Source of the DNA: Aminomonas paucivorans DSM 12260
GTDB lineage: Bacteria; Synergistota; Synergistia; Synergistales; Synergistaceae
DNA: 64,000 nucleotides
Assembly (NCBI RefSeq): GCF_000165795.1
Contig: NZ_CM001022.1
Location: 1,459,812 to 1,523,811 of the forward strand
Direction: 5' to 3'
Shown: positions 1 through 12,645 of the stretch, piece by piece
Numbering within the stretch: the stretch's first letter is position 1
How the letters are laid out: each line of letters starts with the position of its first letter
Notes under the pieces: generated by a model
What the model saw: only the letters and a program-made list of their open reading frames with translations
Databases searched by the model: none
What the model was told of the DNA's origin: nothing
Translations under genes and position numbers: made by a program

Positions 1-728
1 TGGACCTTCCTTTCCTCCGTGGGGGGCATTCGGGAACGTCTTCCCTTCAAGGGACGGAGGCGGGAAAAGGGAACGACGAAGGAGGACCCGCGGGAGGACG
101 GGGAAATAGAAGCCCCGGAAAGGCAGGTCCCCAAGATCCTCGACACCAGCGTCATCATCGACGGCCGTCTCCTGGACGTGGCGACCACAGGCTTCCTGGA
201 GGGGCCGCTTCTGCTGCCCCGGTTTGTCCTTTCGGAACTGCAGGCGGTGGCGGACAGCACCGACCCGGTTCGACGCACCCGGGGCCGCCGGGGGCTGGAC
301 GTGGTGAACGACCTCCAGAAGATTCCCGGACTGGTCCTGGAGATCCGGGAGGTCACCCTGAAATCCCTGGGACGGGACGTGGTGGACGAGGCCCTGGTGG
401 TCCTGGCCAAGAGGCTTCAGGGAAAGGTCCTGACCACGGACTACAACCTGAACAAGATCGCCCAGATCGACGGGGTCCCGGTCTTGAATGTCAACGACCT
501 GGCCAACGCCCTCAAGCCCATGCTGCTGCCCGGCGAGGCAGTGAGCGTGGACATCATCCGGGAGGGCAAGGAACCCCATCAGGGGGTCGGGTACCTGGAC
601 GACGGGACCATGATCGTGGTGGAGGAGGGAGAGCGCTTCATCGGGAGAAGGGTGGATGTGGTGGTCACCTCCATGCTTCAGACCTCCGCCGGAAGGATGG
701 TGTTCGGCCGCCTGAGAAGGGAACGCCC

Positions 729-732
<4 letters not shown>
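1..732 (+). CDS. PIN-TRAM domain protein (YacL-like), 5' truncated
   Basis: The reading frame is open to the first base, so the N-terminus lies outside the window. YacL-type proteins carry four membrane helices ahead of the soluble part, and those would be in the missing piece. The visible 243 residues hold a PIN nuclease-like domain starting at KILDTSVIIDGR (Asp near visible residue 48), with further acidic positions in LSELQ, DEALVV and TTDYN. A TRAM RNA-binding domain follows at about residues 177-240 (PGEAVSVDIIREG through VFGRL). A membrane-tethered RNA-processing or RNA-binding role is inferred; the substrate is not known to me. The stop overlaps the ispDF start by 4 nt, so the two are probably translationally coupled. 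YacL next to ispD is a familiar arrangement. Confidence 0.85.
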
Positions 733-4215
<3,483 letters not shown>

Positions 4216-4226
4216 GGGGGGGTTCG

Positions 4227-4406
4227 ATGCGGGTCTTTCACCTCGATGCGGAAAGGCTGAACGTGTACCGGGAGGGGGTCCTCCTCCTCCCGGACCTGGA
4301 ACTGGACGTCCTGGGAGATTCGCTGCTGGAGACGGATTTGGAGACCACCTTCTTCCTGGGCATGGACGACTGGTGGGATGACTTCGTCGCTGAGGAGTGT
4401 CTCTGA
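4227..4406 (+). CDS. Hypothetical small acidic protein (59 aa)
   Basis: A short ORF 11 nt after guaB, preceded by a run of G residues that could serve as a ribosome binding site. The product is strongly acidic (many Asp/Glu), with hydrophobic patches VLLLPDLEL and TFFLG and an aromatic-acidic C-terminus MDDWWDDFVAEE. I recognise no family. Third-codon GC is high, as in neighbouring genes, which supports coding. It could be translated from the guaB mRNA. There is no signal peptide or membrane helix. Confidence 0.5.
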   Translation: MRVFHLDAERLNVYREGVLLLPDLELDVLGDSLLETDLETTFFLGMDDWWDDFVAEECL

Positions 4407-4478
4407 GTCTGCTCTTGTTCTCTTTCTCGAATTGTGGTAGGCTGTCCCGGGTTTCGGAGAAACGTGCGCGACGTCCTG

Positions 4479-4507
4479 AAGAGTGGGGAAACCCCACTCT
4501 TTTTTTC
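4479..4507 (+). promoter_or_regulatory. Terminator-like leader hairpin ahead of rimP
   Basis: A perfect 10-bp stem (AAGAGTGGGG with CCCCACTCTT), an AAA loop and an uninterrupted T run ending about 15 nt before the chosen rimP start. It has all the marks of an intrinsic terminator. Its place inside the rimP-nusA leader suggests attenuation of this transcription/translation operon. It could alternatively terminate guaB transcription, with the operon promoter lying just downstream, but there is little room for one. Confidence 0.75.
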
Positions 4508-4521
4508 GTTTCGGAGAGGAA

Positions 4522-4986
4522 GTGCTGGCTTTGACGAGTCCTCTTCGACCTCCCCTGGAGGCCGAATTCAGGAAGCTGGTGGGTGGATTGGGCTACCAGT
4601 GCCTTGCCCTGGAGAAGGTGCGCGAGGGGGGACGCCTGGTCCTCCGCCTGACGCTGGACGTCGAGGGGGGAATCTCCCTTCAGGACTGCGAGACCGCGGC
4701 GAGAGAGGTCAATGCCTTCCTGGACGAACACGACGAGGCCTTTTCGGAACCCTTCTTCCTTGAGGTCAGCTCCCCCGGTCCGGAGCGCCCCCTGGTCCGC
4801 CTGGAGGATTACCGCCGCTTCCGGGGCGAGTGGATCCGCATCTCCTGGAAGAACGGAAAGAAACGGGTCCTGTGCATCGACGACGTGGGGGAGGACGGGG
4901 TGGTCACCCTCCGTTCCCGGGAAGGGGAGGTTCTCCAGCTCCCTTGGACGGAAATCCGTCGCCCGCGCCTGCATCCGGAGGTCTAG
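4522..4986 (+). CDS. rimP: Ribosome maturation factor RimP
   Basis: A 154-residue protein of normal length for RimP, which helps mature the 30S subunit. Family features include GYQCLALEKVREGGRLVLRL, an acidic stretch after LDVEGGISLQDCE and the core motif FFLEVSSPGPERPL. The C-terminal SH3-like barrel runs from about residue 90. The start is uncertain: GTG at 4522 lies close to GGAGAGG, and TTG at 4531 has slightly longer spacing. An upstream GTG at 4483 lies inside the terminator hairpin and is rejected. This is the first gene of the nusA-infB operon. Confidence 0.92.
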   Translation: MLALTSPLRPPLEAEFRKLVGGLGYQCLALEKVREGGRLVLRLTLDVEGGISLQDCETAAREVNAFLDEHDEAFSEPFFLEVSSPGPERPLVRLEDYRRFRGEWIRISWKNGKKRVLCIDDVGEDGVVTLRSREGEVLQLPWTEIRRPRLHPEV

Positions 4987-5050
4987 ACCCGGAGCCCCCT
5001 CGGGCTCCTTTTGGCTCTGCCAACCGCACCGGCAAAGGAGGTAGGTAGCC

Positions 5051-6178
5051 ATGCAGCTCGGAAGGGATTTTGTCCGCGCGCTGCGCCAGATCGAAAGCGA
5101 AAAGGGACTCTCCGAGGAGATCATCGCCTCCAGTCTCGAAGCGGCCCTGGTATCCGCCTACAAGAAGTTCAAGGGTGGCAACCAGACCGTGGAGGTGTTC
5201 CTGGACTTTGAAAACGGTGAGATCTCCCTCTGCGAGGTTCGCCAGGTGGTGGGGGAAATCGAGAACCCCGATCAGGAAGTGACCCTCGACGAGGCTCACG
5301 CCATGGGCTTTGCGGATGTGGAGTCGGGCGACGTGATCCGCATCGAGGTCTTCCCGGAGAACTTCGGGCGCATCGCCGCCCAGACGGCTCGCCAGGTGAT
5401 CATCCAGCGTCTGAAGGACGCGGAGCGGCAGGTGATCTTCGAGGAATTCGCCGACCGGATCGGCGACCTGGTCACCGGATCGATCTTCAAGACCGAAGGG
5501 GACCAGATCCTGGTCCGGGTCAACGAGCGAACCGAAGCGATCTTGCCCCGGGAGGAACGGATCGTGGGGGAGGCGTACCACCCCGGCGACCGCCTCAAGT
5601 TCTTCCTCCTGGACGTGCGCCAGACCACCCGAGGTCCCCGCATCGTGGTCTCCCGGACCCATCCGGGACTCCTTCGTCGCCTTCTGGAGCTGGAAATCCC
5701 GGAAATCCAGGAAGGGACCATCGAGATCCGGAACATCGTGCGGGAGGCGGGTGCCCGAGCCAAGGTGGCGGTAGCCTCCCTGGATACCAACGTGGATCCC
5801 GTGGGGGCCTGCGTGGGAAGCCGGGGAACCCGCATCAAATCCATCAGCGGGGAACTGGGAGGGGAACGCATCGACGTCATCGTCTGGAGCAGCGACCCCC
5901 TGGCCTACGTGCGCAACGCCCTCTCCCCGGCGAAGATCGCCAAGATCGAACCCATTCTGGAGCAGGAGAAGGCACTGAGGGTCTTCGTGCGCCCGGATCA
6001 GCTCTCCCTGTCCATCGGGAAGGCGGGGCAGAACGTCCGGTTGGCGGCCCGCCTGACCGGCTGGAAGATCGACATCAAGGTCCTGGAGCCGGAGCGCCTG
6101 CCGACGCTCAAGGACCTCTTTGAAGATATAATCACGGATACCGGAGACTCCCTATGGGAGGACCCGAAAAAGGACTGA
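5051..6178 (+). CDS. nusA: Transcription termination/antitermination factor NusA
   Basis: A 375-residue NusA with the N-terminal RNA polymerase-binding domain (LSEEIIASSLEAALVSAYKK). An S1 domain follows at about 130-200 (GSIFKTEGDQILVRV), then the KH1/KH2 region (VGACVGSRGTRIKSI and SIGKAGQNVRLAARLTGW). It ends shortly after KH2, so the acidic C-terminal repeats of enterobacterial NusA are absent, as in Firmicutes-type proteins. It modulates pausing, intrinsic termination and rRNA antitermination. A strong AAAGGAGG site precedes the ATG. The rnpM gene starts 25 nt before its stop. Confidence 0.97.
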   Translation: MQLGRDFVRALRQIESEKGLSEEIIASSLEAALVSAYKKFKGGNQTVEVFLDFENGEISLCEVRQVVGEIENPDQEVTLDEAHAMGFADVESGDVIRIEVFPENFGRIAAQTARQVIIQRLKDAERQVIFEEFADRIGDLVTGSIFKTEGDQILVRVNERTEAILPREERIVGEAYHPGDRLKFFLLDVRQTTRGPRIVVSRTHPGLLRRLLELEIPEIQEGTIEIRNIVREAGARAKVAVASLDTNVDPVGACVGSRGTRIKSISGELGGERIDVIVWSSDPLAYVRNALSPAKIAKIEPILEQEKALRVFVRPDQLSLSIGKAGQNVRLAARLTGWKIDIKVLEPERLPTLKDLFEDIITDTGDSLWEDPKKD

Positions 6179-6453
6179 CCCGGCGAAAGCGTCCCCGTAC
6201 CTGCGTGGGTTGCGGGGCCGAATCGCCGAAGAGGGGGCTGCTTCGGGTGGTGCGTGGTCCGGATGGCAAGGTGGCCTACGACCCCACGGGCAAAGCTCCC
6301 GGCAGAGGAGCCTACATCTGTCCCGACGCGGAGTGCCTGCGCCGGGCGAAGAAACGGAACGCCCTTGCACGAACCCTGAAGGTGCCTGTCCCCGAATCGG
6401 TGTACGAAGAACTGAAGCCCTTCTGCCCCGAGAAGACGGAGGATGACCCCTGA
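6154..6453 (+). CDS. rnpM: YlxR/RnpM family RNA-binding protein (DUF448)
   Basis: A 99-residue basic protein with the YlxR signature: RTCVGCGAESPKRGLLRVVR near the N-terminus and GRGAYICPDAECLRRA near residue 50, followed by a basic helix. The family lies between nusA and infB in many bacteria. It has been reported as an RNA-binding modulator of RNase P, hence the newer name RnpM. The start ATG overlaps nusA by 25 nt and has GGAG at suitable spacing. Its stop overlaps the next start (TGATG). Confidence 0.9.
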   Translation: MGGPEKGLTRRKRPRTCVGCGAESPKRGLLRVVRGPDGKVAYDPTGKAPGRGAYICPDAECLRRAKKRNALARTLKVPVPESVYEELKPFCPEKTEDDP

Positions 6454-6815
6454 TGGAAGGCGGACCGAAGAGGGAAGAGCGGATCCTCGGGTGCCTGGGA
6501 ATCCTACGCCGGATGGGCGCGTTGGTCCCCGGGCAGGACCGGGTGGAAAGAGCCCTCCGCTCCTCCGGCAAGTGGCTGGTGCTCTTCGCGGAAGACACCA
6601 ACGGTGCGGTCCTGCGGCGCCTCGGCGCCCTGGCTGCGCGTCAAGGAGCGACGATCCGCCCATTGAAGGGAATCGACCGGAGACTTCTCGGCGAGAGGTT
6701 GGGGCTTCGCCCCGTGCAGGTGCTTGCGCTCCCTGCGGACGAACCTCTCGCGGAACGGCTCTCCGGGTGGTGCGACGAGGGGAGCGATGTGCATGAGCAA
6801 AATCAGGGTGTATGA
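6453..6815 (+). CDS. L7Ae/YlxQ-family RNA-binding protein
   Basis: A 120-residue protein in the position usually held by YlxQ (L7Ae/L30e/S12e fold, kink-turn RNA binding). Supporting features are an initial helix (ERILGCLGILRRMGALVPG), the KWLVLFAEDTNGAVLRRL strand-loop-helix and a later ALPADEPLAERL helix. Sequence similarity is moderate, so the assignment rests on both fold-type motifs and context. The C-terminus overlaps the infB start by 23 nt. It is probably a ribosome- or RNA-associated factor; a specific target cannot be stated. Confidence 0.8.
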   Translation: MEGGPKREERILGCLGILRRMGALVPGQDRVERALRSSGKWLVLFAEDTNGAVLRRLGALAARQGATIRPLKGIDRRLLGERLGLRPVQVLALPADEPLAERLSGWCDEGSDVHEQNQGV

Positions 6816-8826
6816 ACTGGCCAAAATGCTGGACAAGACCAACAACGAACTGGTGGACCTCCTGAAGGAGCTGGGAGTGGAGGTCAAGACCCACATGAGT
6901 TCCATCGAAGCGGACGTGGCGCAGCTGGTGGAGGATGCCGTCAGGGGGACGAAATCCCCTGCGGCAACCCCCGCCGCGGGGGCACCCAAGCCTTCGGAGG
7001 TCCCCGTGGTTCCCCTGCCCGAAGGTGCCTCCGTGGGGGATGTGGCCAAGCTTCTGGGGCAGGCTCCCGGAGCGGTGGTGAAGGTTCTGGTGGAAAAGGG
7101 CCTGATGACCCCCGCAAGCGCTCCTGCGGATGAGAAAGTCCAGGAAATCCTCGGGGCCCACTTCGGGGTGACCTTCCACCGGGGGCCCGTGGCGGCCTCG
7201 GCGGAAGCCCCTCGTCCCCAGGAAGGGGAGGCTCCTGCGAAGGAAGAAACCCCTCGTCCCGTCTCCCCCGTCAAGAAGCCTCAAGGCACGAGCGAAGCTT
7301 CCCGGGCCGGTCGTGTGCCCCGCCCCCCCATCGTCACCGTGATGGGGCACGTGGACCACGGGAAGACCACCCTCCTGGACTTCATCCGCAAGACCCGGGT
7401 GACGGAGAAGGAAGCGGGGGGCATCACGCAGCACATCGGCGCCTCGGTGGTGGACTACAACGGGAACCCCATCGTCTTCCTGGACACGCCGGGACACGAG
7501 GCGTTCACGGCCATGCGGGCCCGGGGAGCCCAGGCCACGGACATCGCCATCCTGGTGGTGGCGGCGGACGACGGCGTCATGCCCCAGACCCTGGAGGCTT
7601 TGAACCATGCCAAGGCAGCTGGGGTCCCCATCATCGTGGCAGTCAACAAGGTGGACAAACCCGACGCCAGGCCGGATCGCGTCCGGCAGCAGCTCTCCGA
7701 CTACGGACTCGCGCCGGAGGAGTGGGGTGGCGATACGGTGATGGTGGACGTGGCAGCCAAGTCCGGCATCGGGGTGGACCAGCTTCTGGAGATGGTCCTC
7801 CTGGTGGCGGAGATGGGGGAGCTGAAGGCGGACCCCGGGGACGAACCCCAGGGAACGGTCATCGAGGCCAATCTGGACAAGGGCAAAGGTCCCGTGGCCA
7901 CGGTGATCGTCCAGGAAGGCACCCTTAGGAGGGGACACGTGATCCGCACCGCCTCCACCTGGGGAAAAATCCGCGCCATGCTGGACGCCAACGGTCGCTT
8001 CATCGACGCCGCCGGCCCCAGCACCCCCGTGGAGATCCTGGGCCTAGAAGGGGTTCCCCAGCCGGGCGAGGTGTTCTACAAGGCGGAGGGAGAGCGGGAA
8101 GCCCGGGACTATCAGTCCCTCCAGGTGCAGGAGAAACGGGAACAGGAGGCTCGCAAGAGCAGTCGCCTCACCCTGGAGCAGCTCTACGAGAAGATGCAGC
8201 AGGGGGATACCCCTCAGCTGAGCCTGGTGCTCAAGTGCGACGTGCAGGGTTCCGTGGAGGCCTTTCGCTCCTCCCTGCAGAAGATGGCCACGGAAGACGT
8301 GGGGATCAGCATCGTCCACGAAGGGGTGGGACGCATCTCCGAATCCGACGTGATGCTCGCCTCCGCATCCAACGCCGTCATCATCGGATTCAACGTCCGC
8401 CCTGACGCGAACGCAAAGAAGATCGCAGAGAGCGAAGGGGTTCAGATCCGCCTGTACCGGGTGATCTACGACGTGTTGGACGACGTGAAAGCGGCCCTGG
8501 AAGGGCTCCTGGCCCCCACGATCCGGGAAAAGATCCTGGGTCAGGCGGAAATCCGCGCGGTCTTCAAGGTACCCAAGATCGGCAAGATCGCCGGTTGCTA
8601 CGTCCTGGAGGGGTTGCTCCGCCGCAACGCCAAGGTCCGCCTCATTCGGGACGGCGTGGTGTTCTGGGAAGGCGCCCTCACCAGCCTGAAGCGCTTCAAG
8701 GACGACGCCCGGGAAGTGGCGGCGGGGTACGAATGCGGACTGAGCTTCGCCAACTTCCAGGACTTCCGGGAAGGCGACGTCATCGAAGACTACGAGCTGG
8801 TGAAAGAAAAGAAGCACCTCGACTGA
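6793..8826 (+). CDS. infB: Translation initiation factor IF-2
   Basis: A 677-residue IF-2, the GTPase that delivers fMet-tRNA to the 30S subunit. The N-terminal IF2-N helix domain ([20 protein letters not shown]) is followed by a short Ala/Pro-rich linker and a second IF2-N-like segment. The G domain has GHVDHGKTT (G1), GGITQHIGA (G2), DTPGHEAF (G3) and NKVDKPDA (G4). Domains II-IV follow, ending with the tRNA-binding C2 region ([18 protein letters not shown]). ATG 6793 is chosen over ATG 6787 because GGGGAG is better spaced. Length is on the short side, reflecting a short linker. Confidence 0.97.
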   Translation: MSKIRVYELAKMLDKTNNELVDLLKELGVEVKTHMSSIEADVAQLVEDAVRGTKSPAATPAAGAPKPSEVPVVPLPEGASVGDVAKLLGQAPGAVVKVLVEKGLMTPASAPADEKVQEILGAHFGVTFHRGPVAASAEAPRPQEGEAPAKEETPRPVSPVKKPQGTSEASRAGRVPRPPIVTVMGHVDHGKTTLLDFIRKTRVTEKEAGGITQHIGASVVDYNGNPIVFLDTPGHEAFTAMRARGAQATDIAILVVAADDGVMPQTLEALNHAKAAGVPIIVAVNKVDKPDARPDRVRQQLSDYGLAPEEWGGDTVMVDVAAKSGIGVDQLLEMVLLVAEMGELKADPGDEPQGTVIEANLDKGKGPVATVIVQEGTLRRGHVIRTASTWGKIRAMLDANGRFIDAAGPSTPVEILGLEGVPQPGEVFYKAEGEREARDYQSLQVQEKREQEARKSSRLTLEQLYEKMQQGDTPQLSLVLKCDVQGSVEAFRSSLQKMATEDVGISIVHEGVGRISESDVMLASASNAVIIGFNVRPDANAKKIAESEGVQIRLYRVIYDVLDDVKAALEGLLAPTIREKILGQAEIRAVFKVPKIGKIAGCYVLEGLLRRNAKVRLIRDGVVFWEGALTSLKRFKDDAREVAAGYECGLSFANFQDFREGDVIEDYELVKEKKHLD

Positions 8827-8839
8827 GGGGCGCGGTTTC

Positions 8840-9181
8840 ATGGCCCGCCCCCGGTGTTGGATGGGGCTCTGCCGGGTGGACCTGTTCATCCCCGGAGCCT
8901 CCAGTCTCAAGGACCGGCGTTCCGTGGTCCGATCCCTTTTGGAACAGTGTCGCCGCCGCTTCAACCTTTCCGCGGCGGAACTCGGCCCGGATGGAAGCCA
9001 CCAAGAAGCCTCCCTCGCCTTCTCCCTTGTCGCCTCCTGCTCCTCGGAGGCACAGGGGAGAATGGCAGCCCTGGAATCGTTCCTTTTACGGAGCGAAGAG
9101 GTGGGGCCTTTCGAAATCCTCCACCGGGAACAAGAGGTTTGGTGTGATGACGACTTTTCGCCTGGAACGGCTGAATCGTGA
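8840..9181 (+). CDS. DUF503 protein (YlxP-like)
   Basis: A 113-residue protein of the DUF503/YlxP family, commonly found between infB and rbfA. Signatures are GLCRVDLFIPGASSLKDRRS at the N-terminus, a following RRRFNLSAAELG segment and SLVASCSSEA. The family fold is ferredoxin-like and its function is unresolved; context suggests a role in ribosome assembly or translation. GAGGGG precedes the ATG. The gene overlaps rbfA by 35 nt. Confidence 0.85.
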   Translation: MARPRCWMGLCRVDLFIPGASSLKDRRSVVRSLLEQCRRRFNLSAAELGPDGSHQEASLAFSLVASCSSEAQGRMAALESFLLRSEEVGPFEILHREQEVWCDDDFSPGTAES

Positions 9182-9524
9182 ATTTCTTCGGGAGATCTCC
9201 CTTCTCCTCCAGTCTCGGATCAAGAACGCCCAGGTCCACGCGGCGGTGCTTACCCAGGTGGATTGCTCCAAGGACCTGAGCCACGCCAAGGTCTTCTTCA
9301 CCACCTTGGATCCTGCGGAGAAGGAGCCCACACTCAAGGCCCTTCAGGACGTGGCGGGCCTCCTTCGGAGCTGTCTGGGCAAGCAGATGCGCCTGCGCAA
9401 GATCCCGGAGCTGCATTTTTACTACGATATGACGGAGGAAAGAGCCCGGTCCGTGGAGGCTCTTCTGGATTCCCTCCGCTCCAAGGAGGCTCCGACCCCT
9501 CCGGGAAAGACCGAGGCTTCGTGA
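9147..9524 (+). CDS. rbfA: Ribosome-binding factor A
   Basis: A 125-residue RbfA, a single KH-type cold-shock factor for 16S rRNA 5'-end maturation. Visible family features are RLNREFLREISLLLQSRI at the N-terminus, the strand LSHAKVFFTTLD and the C-terminal helix LRKIPELHFYYDMTEERA. The ATG at 9147 has AAGAGGT 8 nt upstream and lies inside the end of ylxP. Its stop overlaps the next gene (GTGA). Confidence 0.93.
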   Translation: MTTFRLERLNREFLREISLLLQSRIKNAQVHAAVLTQVDCSKDLSHAKVFFTTLDPAEKEPTLKALQDVAGLLRSCLGKQMRLRKIPELHFYYDMTEERARSVEALLDSLRSKEAPTPPGKTEAS

Positions 9525-10522
9525 CCCCCCGCGCCCAGGTACGGGAACACCTCCAGTCCTTTCCCCGGTGGATCCTGATTTCCCACGAGAAACCCGACGG
9601 GGACACCTTGGGTTGCGCCTCCGCCCTCTACGCCCTCGCCCGGCAGCAGGGAATCGAGGTGCGCTGGTGGGGCAAGGACCCCCTGCCCTCCCTGTACGCC
9701 TTTCTTCCCGGCTCAAAGCGGTACGAGACCGTACAGGACGCCTCCGCCGCCCGCTCCGCGTTGGGGGACGATCCCTGGCTCTGGGTCTTCCTGGACACCA
9801 GCAGACAGGATCGTTCCCTGCCCGGCCTTCCCGTCCCTGCCCAGGGAGACCTGTTCCTGAACCTGGACCACCATGGGGACAACGATGCCTTCGGGGACGT
9901 GAACTGGATCGATCCTCAAGCCGCAGCAGTGGGGGAGATGGTGACGGATCTCCTCCTGGACGGGCCTTGGGATTGGGGACAGGACGTGGCCACGGGGCTT
10001 TACGTGGCCCTATCCACGGACACGGGATCCTTCCGCTACGAATCCACCACCGGGGCGACCCATCGCGCCGCCGCCGCCCTCCTGGACCGAGGGGTGGATC
10101 TCTCCACCGTGGAGGATGGCCTCCATCGGCGTTTCCAACCGGGAACGCTCCACCTCTGGGGGGCGGTCTTAAGCCGTTCCCGCTTCGGCAAAGACGGCTC
10201 GGTGGTGGTTTCCTGGGTGGAGGAGGAGGACTACCGGATCCATCACAGCGACCCCTCGGAGACGGAGAACCTGGTGAACCTGCTCCTTTCCCTGCGAACC
10301 GCCGTCATCGCCGCCCTGGTGACGCCCCACGAGACGGGTTCTCGCGTCAGCCTCCGCACCCGCCCTCCCGTGGATGCCCGCGCCCTGGCCTCCCGCTTCG
10401 GAGGAGGCGGCCATCCACGAGCCGCCGGATTCCGCATGGCAGAGACGCCCTCTCAAGCCACAGCTCGTCTTCTGGAGGAGTTTTCCCGACATGACGTCTT
10501 CGGGCATCCTGCTACTCGATAA
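9521..10522 (+). CDS. nrnA: DHH/DHHA1 phosphoesterase (NrnA-like)
   Basis: A 333-residue protein of the NrnA/Orn-like DHH family, which degrades nanoRNAs and in some species dephosphorylates pAp. Motifs in order: ISHEKPDGDTLG (metal-binding Asp residues), the mid-domain FLDTS, the signature NLDHHGDN, and DTGSFRYESTT. The DHHA1 motif GGGGHPRAAG lies near the C-terminus. The first motif has DGDT where DADA is usual. The GTG start overlaps the rbfA stop by 4 nt. The position between rbfA and truB is typical. Confidence 0.93.
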   Translation: MTPRAQVREHLQSFPRWILISHEKPDGDTLGCASALYALARQQGIEVRWWGKDPLPSLYAFLPGSKRYETVQDASAARSALGDDPWLWVFLDTSRQDRSLPGLPVPAQGDLFLNLDHHGDNDAFGDVNWIDPQAAAVGEMVTDLLLDGPWDWGQDVATGLYVALSTDTGSFRYESTTGATHRAAAALLDRGVDLSTVEDGLHRRFQPGTLHLWGAVLSRSRFGKDGSVVVSWVEEEDYRIHHSDPSETENLVNLLLSLRTAVIAALVTPHETGSRVSLRTRPPVDARALASRFGGGGHPRAAGFRMAETPSQATARLLEEFSRHDVFGHPATR

Positions 10523-11426
10523 GGCCGACGGGACGCGAAGCACCGCATGCGTGGATCGGGTCCGCACCATCCTGGGTCGGAAGACAAAGGTGGGACACGC
10601 GGGCACGTTGGACTCCACCGCCTCGGGGCTGCTGGTGCTTCTGGTGGGCAAGGCCACGCGCCTGGCCTCCCTGGTGATGTCTTTCCCCAAGGTATACCAG
10701 GCTTCGATCCAGTGCGGTGTCACCACCAGCACGGATGATCGATCCGGGGAGGTCCTCTCCCGCCGCCCCTTCGACCACGTCCACCCGGAAGGGATCCGAA
10801 GGGTCCTGCCCGGATTCCTGGGTTGGCGGTCCCAGGTCCCCCCTCAGGTGTCCGCGGTCCACGTGGCGGGGCAGCGGGCCCACGACCTGGCAAGGAAAGG
10901 AGTCGCCCCGGAGCTTTCTCCCCGTCCCGTGTTCCTTCGTCGGCTCGACCTGACGGGATTCGACCCGGCCTCCGGCCGCATGGAGCTGCGCGTCCTCTGC
11001 AGCAAGGGAACCTACGTGCGCTCCCTCGCCCGGGACCTGGGAGAGCGGTTGGGCTGTGGCGCCCACCTGGCGGCGCTTCGGCGAACCCACATCGGCCCTT
11101 GGGCCGCAGACCAGGGCCTTCCCAGCGACCAGGCTTTCGGTGCTTCCTCGGGCTTTCTTCGAGAGGCCCTCCTGCCGCTCGACTCTCTGCAGCGTGCCTT
11201 GCCGTCCTATCGAGCCGGTGCAAAGGAGGCGGAGGCCTGCCTCCACGGAGCGCCCCTCCGCCTGGACAGACTTCAAGCCGTCGCACCCGGAACCTGCCCG
11301 TCCACGGGGCTGGTCCTGGTCCTGCACGGTCACGGCGTCTCCCTCTACCGCCCGGCCTACGAAGGAGATCAGCCGATCCTCGCCTGCGAAGCTAATCTGG
11401 GGGAACCGGAGGCTCTCCTCTCATGA
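10491..11426 (+). CDS. truB: tRNA pseudouridine(55) synthase
   Basis: A 311-residue TruB, which makes pseudouridine 55 in the T-loop of tRNAs. The N-terminal SGILLLDKADGTRS and the catalytic motif KVGHAGTLDSTASGLL (catalytic Asp41) are clear. KGTYVRSLARDLGE marks the conserved RNA-binding core. A C-terminal PUA-like segment of about 70 residues follows. The start lies 32 nt inside nrnA. The stop overlaps ribF (ATGA). Confidence 0.95.
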   Translation: MTSSGILLLDKADGTRSTACVDRVRTILGRKTKVGHAGTLDSTASGLLVLLVGKATRLASLVMSFPKVYQASIQCGVTTSTDDRSGEVLSRRPFDHVHPEGIRRVLPGFLGWRSQVPPQVSAVHVAGQRAHDLARKGVAPELSPRPVFLRRLDLTGFDPASGRMELRVLCSKGTYVRSLARDLGERLGCGAHLAALRRTHIGPWAADQGLPSDQAFGASSGFLREALLPLDSLQRALPSYRAGAKEAEACLHGAPLRLDRLQAVAPGTCPSTGLVLVLHGHGVSLYRPAYEGDQPILACEANLGEPEALLS

Positions 11427-12475
11427 TCCTCGCCCTGGGCTCTTTTGACGGGTTCCATCGGGGACACCAGCTTCTGCTCCAGGGCGCACGCAAACGCGCC
11501 GCGGAGAAAAAAACCCCCTGGGGGGTCCTGACATTCTCCTGCCACCCCCAATCCGTCCTGCAGGGGCACCCCTATCCGCTCCTCTTCCTGGAGAAGGAAC
11601 GGCAGCTTCTGGCCGCATACTGGGGAATCCCCCGATTCCTCGTCATTCCCTTCGACCGTGCCCTGGCGGAGCTCTCTCCGGAAGGCTTTCTGGACTACCT
11701 GGATCGCCGTTTTTCTCCCACCGGGCTGGTGGTGGGGGAGAACTTCCGTTTCGGAAAGGGAAGAGGGGGGACGCCGGAAATCCTCCGCCGTCTCTGCGAC
11801 GCCCGCCATTGGTCCCTGGACGTGATCCCTTCCCTGTACTGGCAGGACCGCCCCATCAGCAGCAGCCAGATCCGAGAATCCGTTCGCTCTGGCAGGCTGG
11901 AGGAAGCCGCTGCCTGCTTGGGGCACCCTTTTCTGGTGCAGGGAACGGTGACTCGGGGGGATCAGAGGGGACGGGAACTGGGATTTCCCACGGCCAATCT
12001 CGCCCTGAAACCGGAGAAGATCGTGCCGGATCGCGGCGTCTACGGCGCATGCGTCTGGGCGGAAGGAGCTTGGTGGACAGGAGCCCTTAACGTGGGGTTC
12101 AATCCTACCTTCGACGGGATACGGGGGCTGCGCTTCGAAGTGCACCTGTTGGGCGCCTCCCTGGACCTGTACGGCAAACCCCTTTGGGTCTTCCCCCTCC
12201 GCAAGGTTCGGGAGGAACTCCGGTTTCCCGACAGGGGCAGCCTGATCCGGCAGATGGAGAAGGATGTGGAGACGATCCGTCGCTGGAAAGCCCAAAAGGA
12301 TTCCTATGCCTGTTTCTGGGAAACCCTGCACGGACTGCTGACCTCGCCCTCGGAACCTCTTGCAGGGCAGCCCCCTTTTCCCGACTCTCCCGCTGCCATT
12401 CCGGAAGGAGAGACCTCTCCTGGCAGAGATTGCTTACCCCGTGGGGTAGGACGCTGCGGTCCGGAGAACCGCTGA
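11423..12475 (+). CDS. ribF: Bifunctional riboflavin kinase/FAD synthetase
   Basis: A 350-residue RibF that phosphorylates riboflavin to FMN and adenylates it to FAD. The N-terminal nucleotidyltransferase has GSFDGFHRGHQLLL and later ISSSQIRESVRSGRLEEA. The kinase domain from about residue 175 has GRELGFPTANL and GVYGACVW. The last ~35 residues (PPFPDSPAAIPEGE onward) extend past the usual end and are probably disordered. It is the last gene of the rimP operon. FMN/FAD supply suits the flavoenzymes at 26-29 kb, but no direct link is visible. Confidence 0.94.
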   Translation: MILALGSFDGFHRGHQLLLQGARKRAAEKKTPWGVLTFSCHPQSVLQGHPYPLLFLEKERQLLAAYWGIPRFLVIPFDRALAELSPEGFLDYLDRRFSPTGLVVGENFRFGKGRGGTPEILRRLCDARHWSLDVIPSLYWQDRPISSSQIRESVRSGRLEEAAACLGHPFLVQGTVTRGDQRGRELGFPTANLALKPEKIVPDRGVYGACVWAEGAWWTGALNVGFNPTFDGIRGLRFEVHLLGASLDLYGKPLWVFPLRKVREELRFPDRGSLIRQMEKDVETIRRWKAQKDSYACFWETLHGLLTSPSEPLAGQPPFPDSPAAIPEGETSPGRDCLPRGVGRCGPENR

Positions 12476-12599
12476 CGGCATGCCCTTATCCCCTTGCACC
12501 GGGAGGGGATTGGTCTGGTCTTTTACAACGAAGGCCGCGGATTTTCTCTTTATCGGGATCACCTTGAGATGAACGGTTGTTTCCTCTGAAAACCGACAA

Positions 12600-12628
12600 T
12601 TGAACCGAGGCCGAAGGCGTGTTAAGAT
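12600..12628 (+). promoter_or_regulatory. Sigma70-type promoter for tRNA-Arg(CCT)
   Basis: TTGAAC, a 17-bp spacer, then TAAGAT, ending 17 nt before the mature tRNA. Five of six bases match the -35 consensus closely enough, and the spacer is ideal. The rest of the 12476-12645 gap shows only an AT-richer stretch and no gene. Confidence 0.7.
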
Positions 12629-12645
12629 CGACGACGTGCCTTTGC

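Noticed and set aside
4411-4446. TTGTTC-N17-TAGGCT as a promoter for the rimP operon
   Set aside because: Spacing is right, but both hexamers match the consensus poorly.
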